Made by a program: the position numbers and the translations under genes. A model generated the notes under the pieces. It saw only the letters and a program-made list of their open reading frames with translations, had not been told where the DNA came from and ran no database searches. 64,000 nt of DNA. It comes from Kumtagia sp963820075 (lineage in GTDB: Bacteria; Pseudomonadota; Alphaproteobacteria; Rhizobiales; Rhizobiaceae). Shown here piece after piece: positions 54,736 to 63,991 of this stretch. Each line of letters begins with the position of its first letter. The first letter of the stretch is position 1. The stretch lies in NCBI GenBank assembly GCA_963820075.1, contig CAWFYS010000015.1:25724-89723 (forward strand), read 5' to 3'.

Positions 54736-55323
54736 ATGCTTCGCAAACTCTATGACTGGACCCTGTCGCTTGCCGCGCGCAAATCGGCCGAATGGTGGCT
54801 GGCCTTCATCGCCTTTGTCGAAAGCTCGGTGTTTCTGGTGCCGGCCGATGTTCTCTATCTGCCGATGGCATTGTCGCGGCCGGACCGCGCCTACCGCTAC
54901 GCCCTCATTGCCACCGCCGCCTCCGTGCTCGGCGGCATCGCCGGCTGGTTCCTCGGCCACTACGCCTATGAGGCCATCGCCAAGCCGGTCCTTGAGTTCT
55001 ACGGCAAGCTCGACGAGTTCGATGCGCTGCGCACTTCGTCCGGAACGGGCTTCATCCTGCTGATGCTGGTCACGTCGGGCGTCGCCCACCTGCCGCCCAT
55101 CAAGGTCGTGACTATTCTGGCCGGCGTCATCAGCTTTCCGCTCGGCTGGTTCATACTGTCGGCGATCATCGCGCGCGGCGCGCGCTTCCTTTTCCTTGCG
55201 TGGCTGCTGCGCACCTATGGCGAGGCCATCCGCCACTTTGTCGAGGACCGGCTGGGCCTGCTTGCCGGTGCTGCCGCGGCTGTCGTAATTCTGCTCTATA
55301 TTCTGGTCAGGTACGTCTTCTGA
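54736..55323 (+). CDS. DedA/YqaA-type membrane protein
   Basis: 195 residues with four or five membrane spans. AFIAFVESSVFLVPADVLYL near residue 22 and IATAASVLGGIAGWFLGHYA near 58 match the SNARE-associated/DedA group (YqaA branch), and VTILAGVISFPLGWF near 128 is typical. DedA proteins are thought to be lipid scramblases; the substrate here is unknown. ATG at 54736 begins MLRKLYDWTLSLAARKSAEW. It ends 22 bp before dsbB. Confidence 0.85.
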   Translation: MLRKLYDWTLSLAARKSAEWWLAFIAFVESSVFLVPADVLYLPMALSRPDRAYRYALIATAASVLGGIAGWFLGHYAYEAIAKPVLEFYGKLDEFDALRTSSGTGFILLMLVTSGVAHLPPIKVVTILAGVISFPLGWFILSAIIARGARFLFLAWLLRTYGEAIRHFVEDRLGLLAGAAAAVVILLYILVRYVF

Positions 55324-55345
55324 GACTGCGTCTCCGGAAGCCCTC

Positions 55346-55862
55346 ATGACCAGCGCTTGCCGCCTCGACTTCGCGCTTTCATGCGATCACGGCCCTCTTT
55401 CTCGCGGTCGCGATGGCGGCAGCCGTCGGCGCGGCGCTCGGCTTCCAGCACATAGGCGGCTACATTCCGTGCAAGCTCTGCTACGAACAGCGCTTGCCGT
55501 ACTATGTCGGCGCGCCGCTGATGATGCTGGCTTTCCTGGCGGCCGTCGCCAGGGCGCCGGCCCTGGTGACGCGCGGCCTGCTGCTGGCGGGCGGGCTGCT
55601 GATGGCCTACGGCCTCTACCTCGGCGTCTACCATTCGGGTGTGGAGTGGGGCTGGTGGCCGGGCCCGACTGATTGCGGCATGGTGGTGGCGCCGCCGGAC
55701 ACCGGCGGCAAGGGCGTTCTCGACGCGATCAACACGTTTGCGCCGCCCTCCTGCGACAAGGCGGCGCTGCGCATTCTCGGCCTGTCGCTGGCGGGCTGGA
55801 ACGCTGTCGCCAGCCTCGCTTTGGCGGTGATCGCCTTTCGTGGGGCGCTGGCGAGGGCGTAG
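55346..55862 (+). CDS. dsbB: Disulfide bond formation protein B (frameshifted near the N-terminus)
   Basis: About 171 residues when corrected. DsbB reoxidises DsbA with quinone in the inner membrane. The first redox pair is in YIPCKLCYEQRLPYYVGAPL and the second at DCGMVVAP and PPSCDKA. The natural start is ATG 55346 (MTSACRLDFA). One extra base at about 55372-55377 then breaks the frame, and FHAITALFLAVAMAAAVG continues in the next. As given, translation could only start at ATG 55413, inside the first helix. The length of 517 bases is 3n+1. Confidence 0.88.
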
Positions 55863-55895
55863 TTTTTGGCCGAACGCAGGCCGCAACCGGAGCGC

Positions 55896-56453
55896 CTACG
55901 GCTCCAGTTCGACATCCCAATAGAGATAGTCCATCCAGCTTTCATGCAGGAAGTTGGGCGGAAACAGCCTGCCATTGTTGTGGAGGTCGTGCACCGTGGG
56001 CTGATACGGTTTCTGCCTGGGCCACATCTTGACCTGCGCCGGAAGGTGGCCGCCCTTGCGCAGATTGCAGGGCGAGCACGCCGCAACGACATTTTCCCAG
56101 GTCGTGGCGCCGCCGCAGCGGCGCGGAATGACATGGTCGAAGGTCAGATCCTCCGGCGTGCCGCAATACTGGCACTGGAAACGGTCGCGTAGGAACACGT
56201 TGAAGCGCGTGAAGGCCGGATGCCGCGACGGCCTGACATAGGTTTTCAGGCTGACGACGCTGGGCACGCGCATCGAGAACGAGACGGAGGAGACCGAGTG
56301 CTCATATTCGGCGACGATGTTGACGCGGTCGAGAAACACCGCCTTGATCGCGTCCTGCCAGGACCAGAGCGACAAGGGGTAGTAGCTGAGCGGACGATAA
56401 TCCGCATTCAGCACCAGCGCTGGAAGCCCATCCGGAGATACGGCAACCGTCAC
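55896..56453 (-). CDS. HNH endonuclease family protein
   Basis: 185 residues from GTG at 56453, which has AAGGAGG eight bases upstream; an in-frame TTG at 56477 is less likely. LVLNADYRPLSYYPLSLWSW begins the protein. The C-terminal zinc-bound HNH domain has FQCQYCGTPEDLTFDHVIPR, GGATTWENVVAACSPCNLRK and a closing FLHESWMDYLYW. This compact HNH family is widespread in alphaproteobacteria as a single-copy chromosomal gene; its cellular role is not established. Confidence 0.9.
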   Translation of the reverse strand: MTVAVSPDGLPALVLNADYRPLSYYPLSLWSWQDAIKAVFLDRVNIVAEYEHSVSSVSFSMRVPSVVSLKTYVRPSRHPAFTRFNVFLRDRFQCQYCGTPEDLTFDHVIPRRCGGATTWENVVAACSPCNLRKGGHLPAQVKMWPRQKPYQPTVHDLHNNGRLFPPNFLHESWMDYLYWDVELEP

Positions 56454-56582
56454 TTCATCAGCCTCCTTGGCAGGCAATCGCCTGACGCGGATAGTCTAAG
56501 CCCGACATGACAGGGATGTGAAGCCGCTTCACGGCGATATTGCGGCGCAAAATCCCGCAAGTTCCAGGGTTTTCTTGCCGGT

Positions 56583-57224
56583 TTAGGTCACTGGCGCGGC
56601 TTCACGGCCCTTGATCTCGCGGTAATAGGCCCAAAAAAGCCGCGACGCTACGCCGCGCCAGGGCGCCCATGATTCGGCGATGCGCGTCAGCGCCTTCTCG
56701 GCCGGCCTCGTCTCCAGGCCGAGCGCGCGGCCGACCGCCGACTGCAGCGCGACATCGCGGGCGGGGAAGATATCCGGATGCCCGGCGGCAAACAGCAGGT
56801 AGCATTCGGCCGTCCACCGGCCGATGCCCGTCACCGCCGTCAGCCGGCCGATCGCCTCGTCGGCCGGCAGGTCGCAAAGGTGGATGAGGTCCAGCCCGTC
56901 CCGCACCGCCCCGGCGGCGGCCAGCAGCCCGCGCTGCTTCGGCCGCGAGAAGCCTGCTTCACGAAAGACGCATTCGCCGGCTTCAAGCACGGCCAGCGGC
57001 GTGAGCGGATCGACCAGCTTGACGAAACGGCCGAAGATCGCATCGGCGCTGGCGCGGGAGACCTGCTGGGAGACGATGATCGAGGCCAGGCTGGCGAAGC
57101 CCGGCTCGGACAGCCGCAGCGGCACCTCGCCGGCAGCCTGGCGAACCGCGCCGAGACGCGGATCAGCCAGGGTCAGGGCGTCAAGGCCTTCGGCTATGTC
57201 GTCGGTTGTGACTATTCTGCGCAT
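56583..57224 (-). CDS. DNA-3-methyladenine glycosylase family protein
   Basis: 213 residues, a helix-hairpin-helix base-excision glycosylase of the AlkA type. SLASIIVSQQVSRASADAIF near residue 46, the HhH motif LTAVTGIGRWTAECYLLFAA near 125 and the catalytic Asp in FPARDVALQSAVGRALGL near 153 are visible. It lacks the N-terminal AlkA beta domain and has no Ada fusion. ATG at 57224 is the family start; upstream open sequence is antisense to gluQ. Confidence 0.9.
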   Translation of the reverse strand: MRRIVTTDDIAEGLDALTLADPRLGAVRQAAGEVPLRLSEPGFASLASIIVSQQVSRASADAIFGRFVKLVDPLTPLAVLEAGECVFREAGFSRPKQRGLLAAAGAVRDGLDLIHLCDLPADEAIGRLTAVTGIGRWTAECYLLFAAGHPDIFPARDVALQSAVGRALGLETRPAEKALTRIAESWAPWRGVASRLFWAYYREIKGREAAPVT

Positions 57225-57297
57225 GTCGCGCCTTGTTCGCGCCGGCAGACCAAAGTAGCAATCGCAAAGTCGATGAGGCTTACACATTTCCCGCCAA

Positions 57298-58188
57298 ATG
57301 GTGACACGCCCGGTTTTCCGCTTCGCGCCCAGCCCCAACGGCGCCTTGCATCTCGGGCACGCCTGTTCCGCGCTTTTGAACCAGTGTCTTGCCGACAGGA
57401 CTGGCGGGCGGCTGCTGCTGCGGCTGGAAGACATCGATGTCGGCCGATGCACGCCGGAATTCGAAGCGGGAATATTGCATGACCTCGCCTGGCTGGGCAT
57501 TCGCTGGGAGGAGCCGGTGCGCAGGCAGTCCGAGCACTTTTCCTGGTATGAACAGAGCTTAAGCCGGCTGGAGAAGGAACACCTCGTCTATCCGGCCTTC
57601 ATGAGCCGCGGCGAAGTGCGCGCCCACATTACCGAATACGAGGCCGGCGGGGGCGGCTGGCCGCGCGACCCCGACGGCGTGCCGCTCTATCCGGGTTTGG
57701 ACAAGGCACTTTCACAACGGAAACGAAGGGCGCTTGTCGCGGCGGGAACGCCGTTCGCCTGGCGGCTGGACATGGCGGAAGCGCTTGCCCGCATCGGCGG
57801 TCCGCTGGCCTGGGACGAATTCGCGCCGCACGACCTTTCCGCTTCCCGGCTTGTGGAAGCGCGTCCGCAAGACTGGGGCGACGTCGTCCTTGCGCGCCGC
57901 GACGTGCCGACCAGCTATCATCTGTCGGTGGTTGTCGACGACGCCCTGCAGGAGGCGACCCATGTCGTGCGCGGCCTCGACCTTTTCGCCGCGACGGCGG
58001 TTCATCGCGTCCTGCAGCATCTGCTTGGCCTGACGGCGCCGGCCTACCATCACCACAGGCTGATCCTCGGGCCGGACGGCCGAAAACTCTCCAAGAGTTT
58101 TAAGGACACCGGCATCGCCGCGCTGCGCGAGCAAGGGAGGACGCCGGAAGAGGTCCGGTGCATGGTGGGGATGCATTTGGTGTCGTGA
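57298..58188 (+). CDS. gluQ: Glutamyl-Q tRNA(Asp) synthetase
   Basis: 296 residues, a truncated GluRS paralogue that attaches glutamate to queuosine in the tRNA-Asp anticodon. FRFAPSPNGALHLGHACSAL has the HIGH-type motif and GPDGRKLSKSFKDTGI the KMSKS-type motif; DDALQEATHVVRGLDL is typical. The zinc-binding cysteines found in E. coli GluQ are absent here (the region reads YPAFMSRGEVRAHI). No anticodon-binding domain follows, as expected. Confidence 0.92.
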   Translation: MVTRPVFRFAPSPNGALHLGHACSALLNQCLADRTGGRLLLRLEDIDVGRCTPEFEAGILHDLAWLGIRWEEPVRRQSEHFSWYEQSLSRLEKEHLVYPAFMSRGEVRAHITEYEAGGGGWPRDPDGVPLYPGLDKALSQRKRRALVAAGTPFAWRLDMAEALARIGGPLAWDEFAPHDLSASRLVEARPQDWGDVVLARRDVPTSYHLSVVVDDALQEATHVVRGLDLFAATAVHRVLQHLLGLTAPAYHHHRLILGPDGRKLSKSFKDTGIAALREQGRTPEEVRCMVGMHLVS

Positions 58189-58319
58189 CTGTTGGTCTCG
58201 CTGGTGCTGGATGCTGTTCGGCGAAAGCCTGACGCTTATTCAGATCGGCGGAATGGCGCTCGCCACCCTCGGCGTCGGCTTGCGACCAGCGCGCCGCGCG
58301 GCCGCTTGGCGGCGGGCAA

Positions 58320-59171
58320 TCAGGGGCCGACCCGGGCGCGCGCGTCCAGATAGCGGCGGATCGAGGCATTGAGTTCGCCGCCCAGGATGAAGACGGCCGA
58401 AACGATGTAGAGGAATACGATGGCTATCATGATCGAGGCCAATCCTGCGTAAGTGTTCACGTAGGAGGAGAAACGGTCGAGATAGGCGGCGAATATCGTC
58501 GATCCGACCAGCCAGCCGATCAGTGTGAAGATGATGCCCGGCACGATGTCGACGAAGCGGCGCCTGCCCGCCGGAAGCCAGGCATGGACGGCGATCAGGC
58601 CCAGCACGATGACCGCCGACGCAACCACGAAACGCCACAGCGTAAAGGTGCCGGTGTAAGGCTCGATCCAGGTGGCCTGCGCCACCGCAAGCCGCGCGAT
58701 CAGCGGCGCCAGGACCAGGAGAACGCTGATGGCCAGGAAGCCGACCGTCGCAATCAGCACGAAGACAATGCTCTGGATGCGGCGAAAGATGAACGACCGC
58801 GTCTCGCTAACCCGGTAGGCCCGGTTGAGCGATGTGCGCAGCGCTTCGATGCCGTTGGAGGCGAAAAAGGCGGCGAGCAGCACACCGTACGTCAGGAGGT
58901 CGGTGCGCTGAACGGTCAGCACATTCACCACCTCATGCGCGATCGGAGCGGCGATCTGATCCGGCCAGGTGTCGAAGACAAGGTGCACCGCCGTCTCGGC
59001 AAAGGCCTCCGCGCCGAGAAAGCTGGCCAGCGTGGTGGCGAAGATCAGAAACGGAAACAGCGCCATCAGCGCGGTGATCGCGAGATGGCTCGCCATCGAC
59101 CAGCCGTCGTCGTCGTTGAAGTGGCCGAGCATATCGCCCAGCACGCGGCGAACGGCTACGATCTTCCGCAT
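58320..59171 (-). CDS. YihY/virulence factor BrkB family protein
   Basis: 283 residues with six membrane helices. SMASHLAITALMALFPFLIF near residue 25, FASNGIEALRTSLNRAYRV near 105 and the C-terminal YAGLASIMIAIVFLYIVSAV with FILGGELNA are diagnostic. The family, once annotated as RNase BN, is of uncertain function. ATG at 59171 (MRKIVAVRRVLGDML) was chosen; upstream extension lacks similarity. It is divergent from the SDR gene. Confidence 0.9.
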   Translation of the reverse strand: MRKIVAVRRVLGDMLGHFNDDDGWSMASHLAITALMALFPFLIFATTLASFLGAEAFAETAVHLVFDTWPDQIAAPIAHEVVNVLTVQRTDLLTYGVLLAAFFASNGIEALRTSLNRAYRVSETRSFIFRRIQSIVFVLIATVGFLAISVLLVLAPLIARLAVAQATWIEPYTGTFTLWRFVVASAVIVLGLIAVHAWLPAGRRRFVDIVPGIIFTLIGWLVGSTIFAAYLDRFSSYVNTYAGLASIMIAIVFLYIVSAVFILGGELNASIRRYLDARARVGP

Positions 59172-59263
59172 TGCTTCACCGTACTCCGTCGATTGTAACA
59201 AGAGCGCGAATATGGGAAGGCTTTGCCGCATATGGCAAGCCAGCACAACCCAGCGATCCGGCC

Positions 59264-60097
59264 GTGAAGGGCGCACGCACAATCATCGTCACCGGCGCTT
59301 CTTCCGGCATCGGCGCATTTTGCGCCAGGGCGCTGCGGCAGGAAGGCTGGCGCGTGTTCGCAACGGCGCGCAAGCCGCAGGACATCAATCTGCTGGAGAA
59401 TGACGGGCTGGAAGCCTTCTACCTCGACTACCGCGAGCCGGCCTCGATCGAGGCGCTGGTCGCGGCGGTGCTGGAGCGGACCGGCGGCCGTCTCGACGCG
59501 CTCTACAACAATGGCGGCCACTCCCAGCCCGGCGCGGTGGAGGATCTGCCGGTCGCGGCACTGCGCGAGCAGTTCGAGGCGAACCTGTTCGGCTGGCATG
59601 ATCTGACGTGTCGCGTCGTGCCGGTGATGCGGGCGCAAGGCCATGGACGCCTCGTACATTGCTCGTCAATCCTCGGTCTGACGCCGGTTAAATGGCGCGG
59701 CGCCTATGTCGCCTCGAAACATGCGCTGGAGGGGCTGATGCTCTGCCTGCGGGCCGAACTCGCCGGTTCCGGCATCCACGTTTCGCTGATCGAGCCCGGA
59801 CCGATCGAATCCAAGATCGCGCCGAACGCGCTCGAATGGTTCCTGAGGAATATCGACCATGAGAAATCGGTCCACCGGGATGCCTATCAGGCGCAGCTCG
59901 CGCGCATGCGCGGCGGCGGCACCAGATCGCGGCTGAAGCTCAAGCCGGACGCCGTCCACGCCGTGCTGCGTCACGCCCTGCTGTCGGAGCGGCCGCGCCC
60001 GCACTATGTTGTCACCTTGCCGGCAAGGATCGGCGTGCTCCTGAAGCGCGTCCTGCCGGCGGCGCTTTTCTATCGCGTGCTGGCCTCGCAGGCCTGA
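59264..60097 (+). CDS. Short-chain dehydrogenase/reductase
   Basis: 277 residues from GTG at 59264. The cofactor loop TIIVTGASSGIGAFCARALR, ALYNNGGHSQPGAVEDLPVA (NAG-type position), the catalytic Ser in LVHCSSILGLTPVKWRG and the YVASKHALEGLMLCLRAEL Tyr-Lys pair are complete. ATARKPQDINLLE after the second strand suggests NADP preference (inference). The substrate is unknown. Confidence 0.9.
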   Translation: MKGARTIIVTGASSGIGAFCARALRQEGWRVFATARKPQDINLLENDGLEAFYLDYREPASIEALVAAVLERTGGRLDALYNNGGHSQPGAVEDLPVAALREQFEANLFGWHDLTCRVVPVMRAQGHGRLVHCSSILGLTPVKWRGAYVASKHALEGLMLCLRAELAGSGIHVSLIEPGPIESKIAPNALEWFLRNIDHEKSVHRDAYQAQLARMRGGGTRSRLKLKPDAVHAVLRHALLSERPRPHYVVTLPARIGVLLKRVLPAALFYRVLASQA

Positions 60098-60120
60098 ACT
60101 TCCAACAGACGAGACAGATC

Positions 60121-60318
60121 ATGGCCACCGTCCTTAATCTCCTCGCCATTATCGTCATGGCCGCGGTCGTCATCGTCCTCATCAAGGGGCTGGCCAACAT
60201 GCTGCGCGGCGGCTCCGGCAACACATCGAACAAGCTGATGCAGGCGCGTGTGTTCCTGCAATTCATCGCGCTCGTGCTGATCCTGCTCGCCGTCTATATC
60301 AACCGTCGCGGCGGCTGA
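60121..60318 (+). CDS. Twin-transmembrane (HIG1-like) small protein
   Basis: 65 residues with two membrane helices (about 4-25 and 44-60). The loop NMLRGGSGNTSNKLMQARVF and the YINRRGG tail match the twin transmembrane/HIG1-like family of alphaproteobacteria, possibly linked to respiratory complexes. It lies 21 bp before pduO. Confidence 0.85.
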   Translation: MATVLNLLAIIVMAAVVIVLIKGLANMLRGGSGNTSNKLMQARVFLQFIALVLILLAVYINRRGG

Positions 60319-60339
60319 CGGGAACATTCGGGAGGGATC

Positions 60340-60921
60340 GTGGTAAGGCTCAACAAGATCTACACGCGCACCGGCGACGACGGCACTACGGGACTGGGCA
60401 ACGGCCAGCGCCGGCTGAAGTCGGACCTGCGCGTGGAGGCTTACGGTACGGTCGATGAAGCGAACTCCTGCGTCGGGCTGGCGCGGCTGCACATAGCGAC
60501 GGCGCATCCCGAGGTGGATGCGATACTGGGCCGCATGCAGAACGATCTGTTCGATCTCGGCGCCGACCTCGCTACGCCCGATGTCGGCAAGCCGCTCGGC
60601 TACGAACCGCTGCGGATAGTCGCTTCGCAGACGGAACGGCTCGAAGGCGAAATCGACGGCCTCAATGCGCGGCTCCAGCCGCTCAAATCATTCGTGCTGC
60701 CCGGCGGGTCGCCGGCCGCCGCCACGCTGCATCTGGCCCGAACAGTGGCCCGCCGCGCCGAGCGGCTGATGGTGGCGCTGGCCCAGACCGCCGGCGAGCA
60801 TGTGAACCCCGAGGCAGTCCGCTACATCAACCGGGCTTCCGACCTGCTTTTCGTCGCGGCCCGCGTGGTCAATGACGATGGCAAAGCCGACGTGCTTTGG
60901 GTTCCGGGCAAGAACCGCTAA
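60340..60921 (+). CDS. pduO: Cob(I)alamin adenosyltransferase, PduO type
   Basis: 193 residues from GTG at 60340 behind GGAGGGA. It transfers the adenosyl group from ATP to cob(I)alamin. The N-terminal ATP loop IYTRTGDDGTTGLGNGQR, VEAYGTVDEANSCVGLARLH near residue 32 and the C-terminal TVARRAERLMVALA with INRASDLLFVAARVVN near 165 identify it. It is unlinked to the main cob block and may provide the adenosylation step, since cobO is not in this window. Confidence 0.94.
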   Translation: MVRLNKIYTRTGDDGTTGLGNGQRRLKSDLRVEAYGTVDEANSCVGLARLHIATAHPEVDAILGRMQNDLFDLGADLATPDVGKPLGYEPLRIVASQTERLEGEIDGLNARLQPLKSFVLPGGSPAAATLHLARTVARRAERLMVALAQTAGEHVNPEAVRYINRASDLLFVAARVVNDDGKADVLWVPGKNR

Positions 60922-60922
60922 G

Positions 60923-61022
60923 CAGGTTCCGGAAAAGTGTGTCACGGTTTTCCGACAGAAACCTGCGACAATACAAGAGGCTAGCAGGCGAAGCGTGGGC
61001 GAAGCCACGCAAGTCTGCTTAG
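60923..61022. repeat. Dispersed repeat, copy 2 (RIME-like)
   Basis: Nearly identical to 17102-17202, in the same orientation. It begins two bases after the pduO stop codon (TAA ends at 60921), so the element may also shape the 3' end of that transcript. Differences from copy 1 are few, for example AATACAAGAGGCTAG instead of AGAACAAGAGGCTAAG. Confidence 0.8.
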
Positions 61023-61179
61023 GCGAGGACGGCGAGGCGCGACCGGTCGGGCTGGCCGCTAACCCATGTCCACCGCGCCCGTGTAACGTTGCCGTCTTGG
61101 CAAGAGCGAGGCCGCTTCCTATGGTCGTGGCTCAAGGGCGTCACTCCGGATCGTCGGCAGGTGCGCGCGGGGATCTGGA

Positions 61180-61950
61180 ATGTTCATTCCTCTTCACGAC
61201 GCCAACGGGCTTGGCTATATCAGGTTCCAATACGTTACCTTCGGCCTGATCGCCGTGAACGTCGTGGTTTTCCTGTTCACCGGTTTAGGATCCGAGGATT
61301 TCGCGATCGCGACGACCTACGGCCTGGGCTACATCCCTTCCGTCGCCTACGACACGGTGGACCTGCCGCCGGAACTCTACGTCGTTCCCGAGGATTTCAC
61401 CTACCTCACCTATGCCTTCCTGCACGCCGACATCTTCCATCTCGGCGGCAACATGCTTTTCCTCTGGGTCTTCGGCGACAATATCGAGGACGCCTTGGGA
61501 CACTTCCGCTTCCTCGTTTTCTATCTGCTCTGCGCGATCGGCGGCGCGGCCTTCCACGGCTTCCTCGATCCGGTCTCGGAAGTGCCGCTGATCGGCGCGT
61601 CAGGCGCCATTGCGGGCGTCGTCTCCGCCTATCTCGTCCTGCACCCGCGCGTAAAAATCTGGATCCTGGCGTTCGGCCGCATACCCTTGCGCATTCCCGC
61701 CTGGATCGCGCTGACCCTGTGGATCGGCTTCCAGGTCCTGATGTTCGCGGCTGGCGGCGAGGAGCAGGTGTCGTGGGCCTGCCACATCGGCGGCATCATC
61801 ACCGGCGCGATACTGGTAGTGCTGCTGAAGCGGCGCGCCGTGCCGCTTTTCGACCGCGAGGTCGTGACCCCGCGCGCCGTCGTGGCGGAGCAGACGAGCG
61901 CTGTCCGTCCGGGCGAGGGCAAGCCTGCGCCGCGCTGGGGCAGGCAGTGA
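61180..61950 (+). CDS. Rhomboid family intramembrane serine protease
   Basis: 256 residues, six membrane helices. HADIFHLGGNMLFLWVFGDN near residue 87 is the conserved helix 2 motif, PLIGASGAIAGVVSAYLVLH has the catalytic serine near 142, and the histidine is in VSWACHIGGIITGAIL near 204. A hydrophilic C-terminal tail ends it. Targets are unknown. ATG at 61180 begins MFIPLHDANGLGYIRFQY. Confidence 0.93.
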   Translation: MFIPLHDANGLGYIRFQYVTFGLIAVNVVVFLFTGLGSEDFAIATTYGLGYIPSVAYDTVDLPPELYVVPEDFTYLTYAFLHADIFHLGGNMLFLWVFGDNIEDALGHFRFLVFYLLCAIGGAAFHGFLDPVSEVPLIGASGAIAGVVSAYLVLHPRVKIWILAFGRIPLRIPAWIALTLWIGFQVLMFAAGGEEQVSWACHIGGIITGAILVVLLKRRAVPLFDREVVTPRAVVAEQTSAVRPGEGKPAPRWGRQ

Positions 61951-62153
61951 TTTTCAAACGATTTGAACGCGTCGGCCGGTATTGACGAGCCTTGGCATGC
62001 TAACTAGGGTCCCGGCACTTTCGGGCGCCCTCCCGCCACCCGGACACTCTTGGCGCTGCCGTTTTTCGTGACAGACTGTCGCCATTCGGCAAACGTGCGG
62101 AGAGCGGCCATGGTACGAGAGGCCGCGAGATCTCAGAAGAGGGTGAAACACGT

Positions 62154-62903
62154 ATGAAGGTTCTTGTGCCTGTTAAGCGGGTGGTCGACTATAATGTGAA
62201 GATCCGCGTCAGATCGGATGGCTCGGGGGTCGAGCTCGCCAACGTCAAGATGTCGATGAACCCGTTCGACGAGATCGCGGTGGAAGAGGCGATCCGGCTG
62301 AAGGAAGCCGGCAAGGCGACCGAGATCGTGGTGGTCTCGATCGGCCCGCAGCAGGCGCAGGAGACGCTGCGCACGGCGCTGGCGATGGGCGCCGACCGCG
62401 CCATCCTGGTCAAGGTCGAGGGGCAGGTCGAGCCGCTGGGCGTCGCCAAGGTGCTCAAGGGCGTGGTCGAGGCCGAAAAGCCGGGCCTGGTGATACTCGG
62501 CAAGCAGGCGATCGACGACGACGCCAACCAGACCGGCCAGATGCTGGCGGCGCTTCTCGGCTGGGCGCAGGGTACTTTCGCTTCCAAGGTGGAACTCGAC
62601 GGCGAGAAGGCCAGGATCACGCGCGAGGTCGATGGCGGCCTGCAGACGGTCGAGCTGGCGCTGCCGGCGATCGTCACAACGGATCTCAGGCTCAACCAGC
62701 CGCGCTATGCGTCGCTGCCCAATATCATGAAGGCCAAGAAGAAGCCGCTCGACGAGAAGAGCCCGGCCGATTTCGGCGCCGATGTGACGCCGCGGCTCAA
62801 GGTGGTGAAGACCGAGGAGCCCGGTGGCCGCAAGGCGGGCGTCAAGGTCAAGACGGTGGCCGAATTGGTCGACAAGCTCAAGAACGAAGCCGGCGTGCTC
62901 TAG
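62154..62903 (+). CDS. etfB: Electron transfer flavoprotein subunit beta
   Basis: 249 residues. EtfB binds AMP and with EtfA passes electrons from acyl-CoA and other dehydrogenases to ETF:quinone oxidoreductase. MKVLVPVKRVVDYNVKIRV, VKMSMNPFDEIAVEEAIRL, the ALAMGADRAILV block near residue 78 and GKQAIDDDANQTGQMLAALL near 122 are typical. The 200-bp gap upstream has a TTGACG near 61983 that could be a -35 element, but no clear partner. Confidence 0.96.
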   Translation: MKVLVPVKRVVDYNVKIRVRSDGSGVELANVKMSMNPFDEIAVEEAIRLKEAGKATEIVVVSIGPQQAQETLRTALAMGADRAILVKVEGQVEPLGVAKVLKGVVEAEKPGLVILGKQAIDDDANQTGQMLAALLGWAQGTFASKVELDGEKARITREVDGGLQTVELALPAIVTTDLRLNQPRYASLPNIMKAKKKPLDEKSPADFGADVTPRLKVVKTEEPGGRKAGVKVKTVAELVDKLKNEAGVL

Positions 62904-63061
62904 GAATTCCAATGAGGCTGGCCTGCAAACGGCCGGCTTCTGCGCTTCCGGTGCTCACATACGAAAGTACGCTCCGCGCCGGTTCTCGAATCCATCCGTT
63001 TTCGGCTCAGCCTGATCGGAATTTCGGGCGCAGCGAAAATGAGAAGACAGGAAAGACAAAC
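62904..63061. other. Gap between etfB and etfA
   Basis: 158 bp without a gene. It starts with a small hairpin, GGCTGGCC-tgcaaac-GGCCGGC-type pairing near 62923-62940, which might trim or attenuate the transcript between the two subunits. GAAAATGAGAAGACAGGAAAG near the end supplies the etfA ribosome site. Confidence 0.4.
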
Positions 63062-63991
63062 ATGGCAATTCTGCTTATCGCCGAACATGACAACGCCACG
63101 CTGTCCGAGCAGACGGCCAAGGCGCTTGCCGCCGCCCTCAAGATCGGCCCCGACGTCGATGTCCTGGTTGCGGGCAAGGACGCCAAGGCCGCCGCCGAAG
63201 CCGCCGCCAGGCTGCAGGGCGTGCGCAAGGTGCTGCTGGCCGAGGCCGGCGAACTGGCCGAGCGGCTGGCCGAGCCGATGGCCGCGCTAGTCGTCTCGCT
63301 TGCCGGCAATTACGACACGATCGTGGCGCCGGCCACGAGCAGCGGCAAGAACATCTCGCCGCGCGTGGCCGCGCTGCTCGACATCAGCCAGATCTCCGAG
63401 ATCATCGAAGTGGTGTCGCCCGACACGTTCAAGCGGCCGATCTATGCCGGCAACGCCATCCAGACTGTGCAGTCGGGCGAGGCCAAGAAGGTGATCACCG
63501 TGCGCACCGCCTCGTTCCAGGCCGTGCCGGAAGGCGGTTCGGCGGCGATAGAAGCGGTTTCGGCCGCCGCCAATCCCGGCCTGTCGACCTTTGTCGAGAA
63601 CCGGCTGTCGGAGAGCGACCGTCCGGAACTGACCTCGGCCAGGATCATCATTTCCGGCGGGCGCGCGCTCGGCTCGTCGGAAAAGTTCCAGGAGTTCATC
63701 CTGCCGGTGGCCGACAAGCTGGGCGCGGCCGTCGGGGCCAGCCGTGCCGCGGTTGACGCCGGCTATGCGCCGAACGACTGGCAGGTCGGACAGACCGGCA
63801 AGGTGGTGGCGCCGCAGCTCTACATCGCGGTCGGCATTTCCGGCGCCATCCAGCACCTGGCCGGCATGAAGGATTCCAAGGTCATCGTCGCCATCAACAA
63901 GGACGAGGAGGCGCCGATCTTCCAGGTCGCCGACTACGGCATCGTCGGCGATCTCTTCGTCATCCTGCCCGAACTCGAAAAGGCGCTTTGA
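63062..63991 (+). CDS. etfA: Electron transfer flavoprotein subunit alpha
   Basis: 309 residues. EtfA carries the FAD. The C-terminal FAD domain is complete: SARIIISGGRALGSSEKFQE near residue 192, GASRAAVDAGYAPNDWQVGQ near 230, TGKVVAPQLYIAVGISGAIQ near 250 and INKDEEAPIFQVADYGIVGD near 285. ATG at 63062 (MAILLIAEHDNATLSEQTAK) has AGGAAAG upstream. It is downstream of etfB in one operon. Confidence 0.97.
   Translation: MAILLIAEHDNATLSEQTAKALAAALKIGPDVDVLVAGKDAKAAAEAAARLQGVRKVLLAEAGELAERLAEPMAALVVSLAGNYDTIVAPATSSGKNISPRVAALLDISQISEIIEVVSPDTFKRPIYAGNAIQTVQSGEAKKVITVRTASFQAVPEGGSAAIEAVSAAANPGLSTFVENRLSESDRPELTSARIIISGGRALGSSEKFQEFILPVADKLGAAVGASRAAVDAGYAPNDWQVGQTGKVVAPQLYIAVGISGAIQHLAGMKDSKVIVAINKDEEAPIFQVADYGIVGDLFVILPELEKAL

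Noticed and set aside
60688..61008. Frame across pduO end and the dispersed repeat
   Set aside because: A similar peptide (SENRDTLFRN/GFCRKTVTHFSG type) arises at both repeat copies, so it is translation of the repeat and not a gene.
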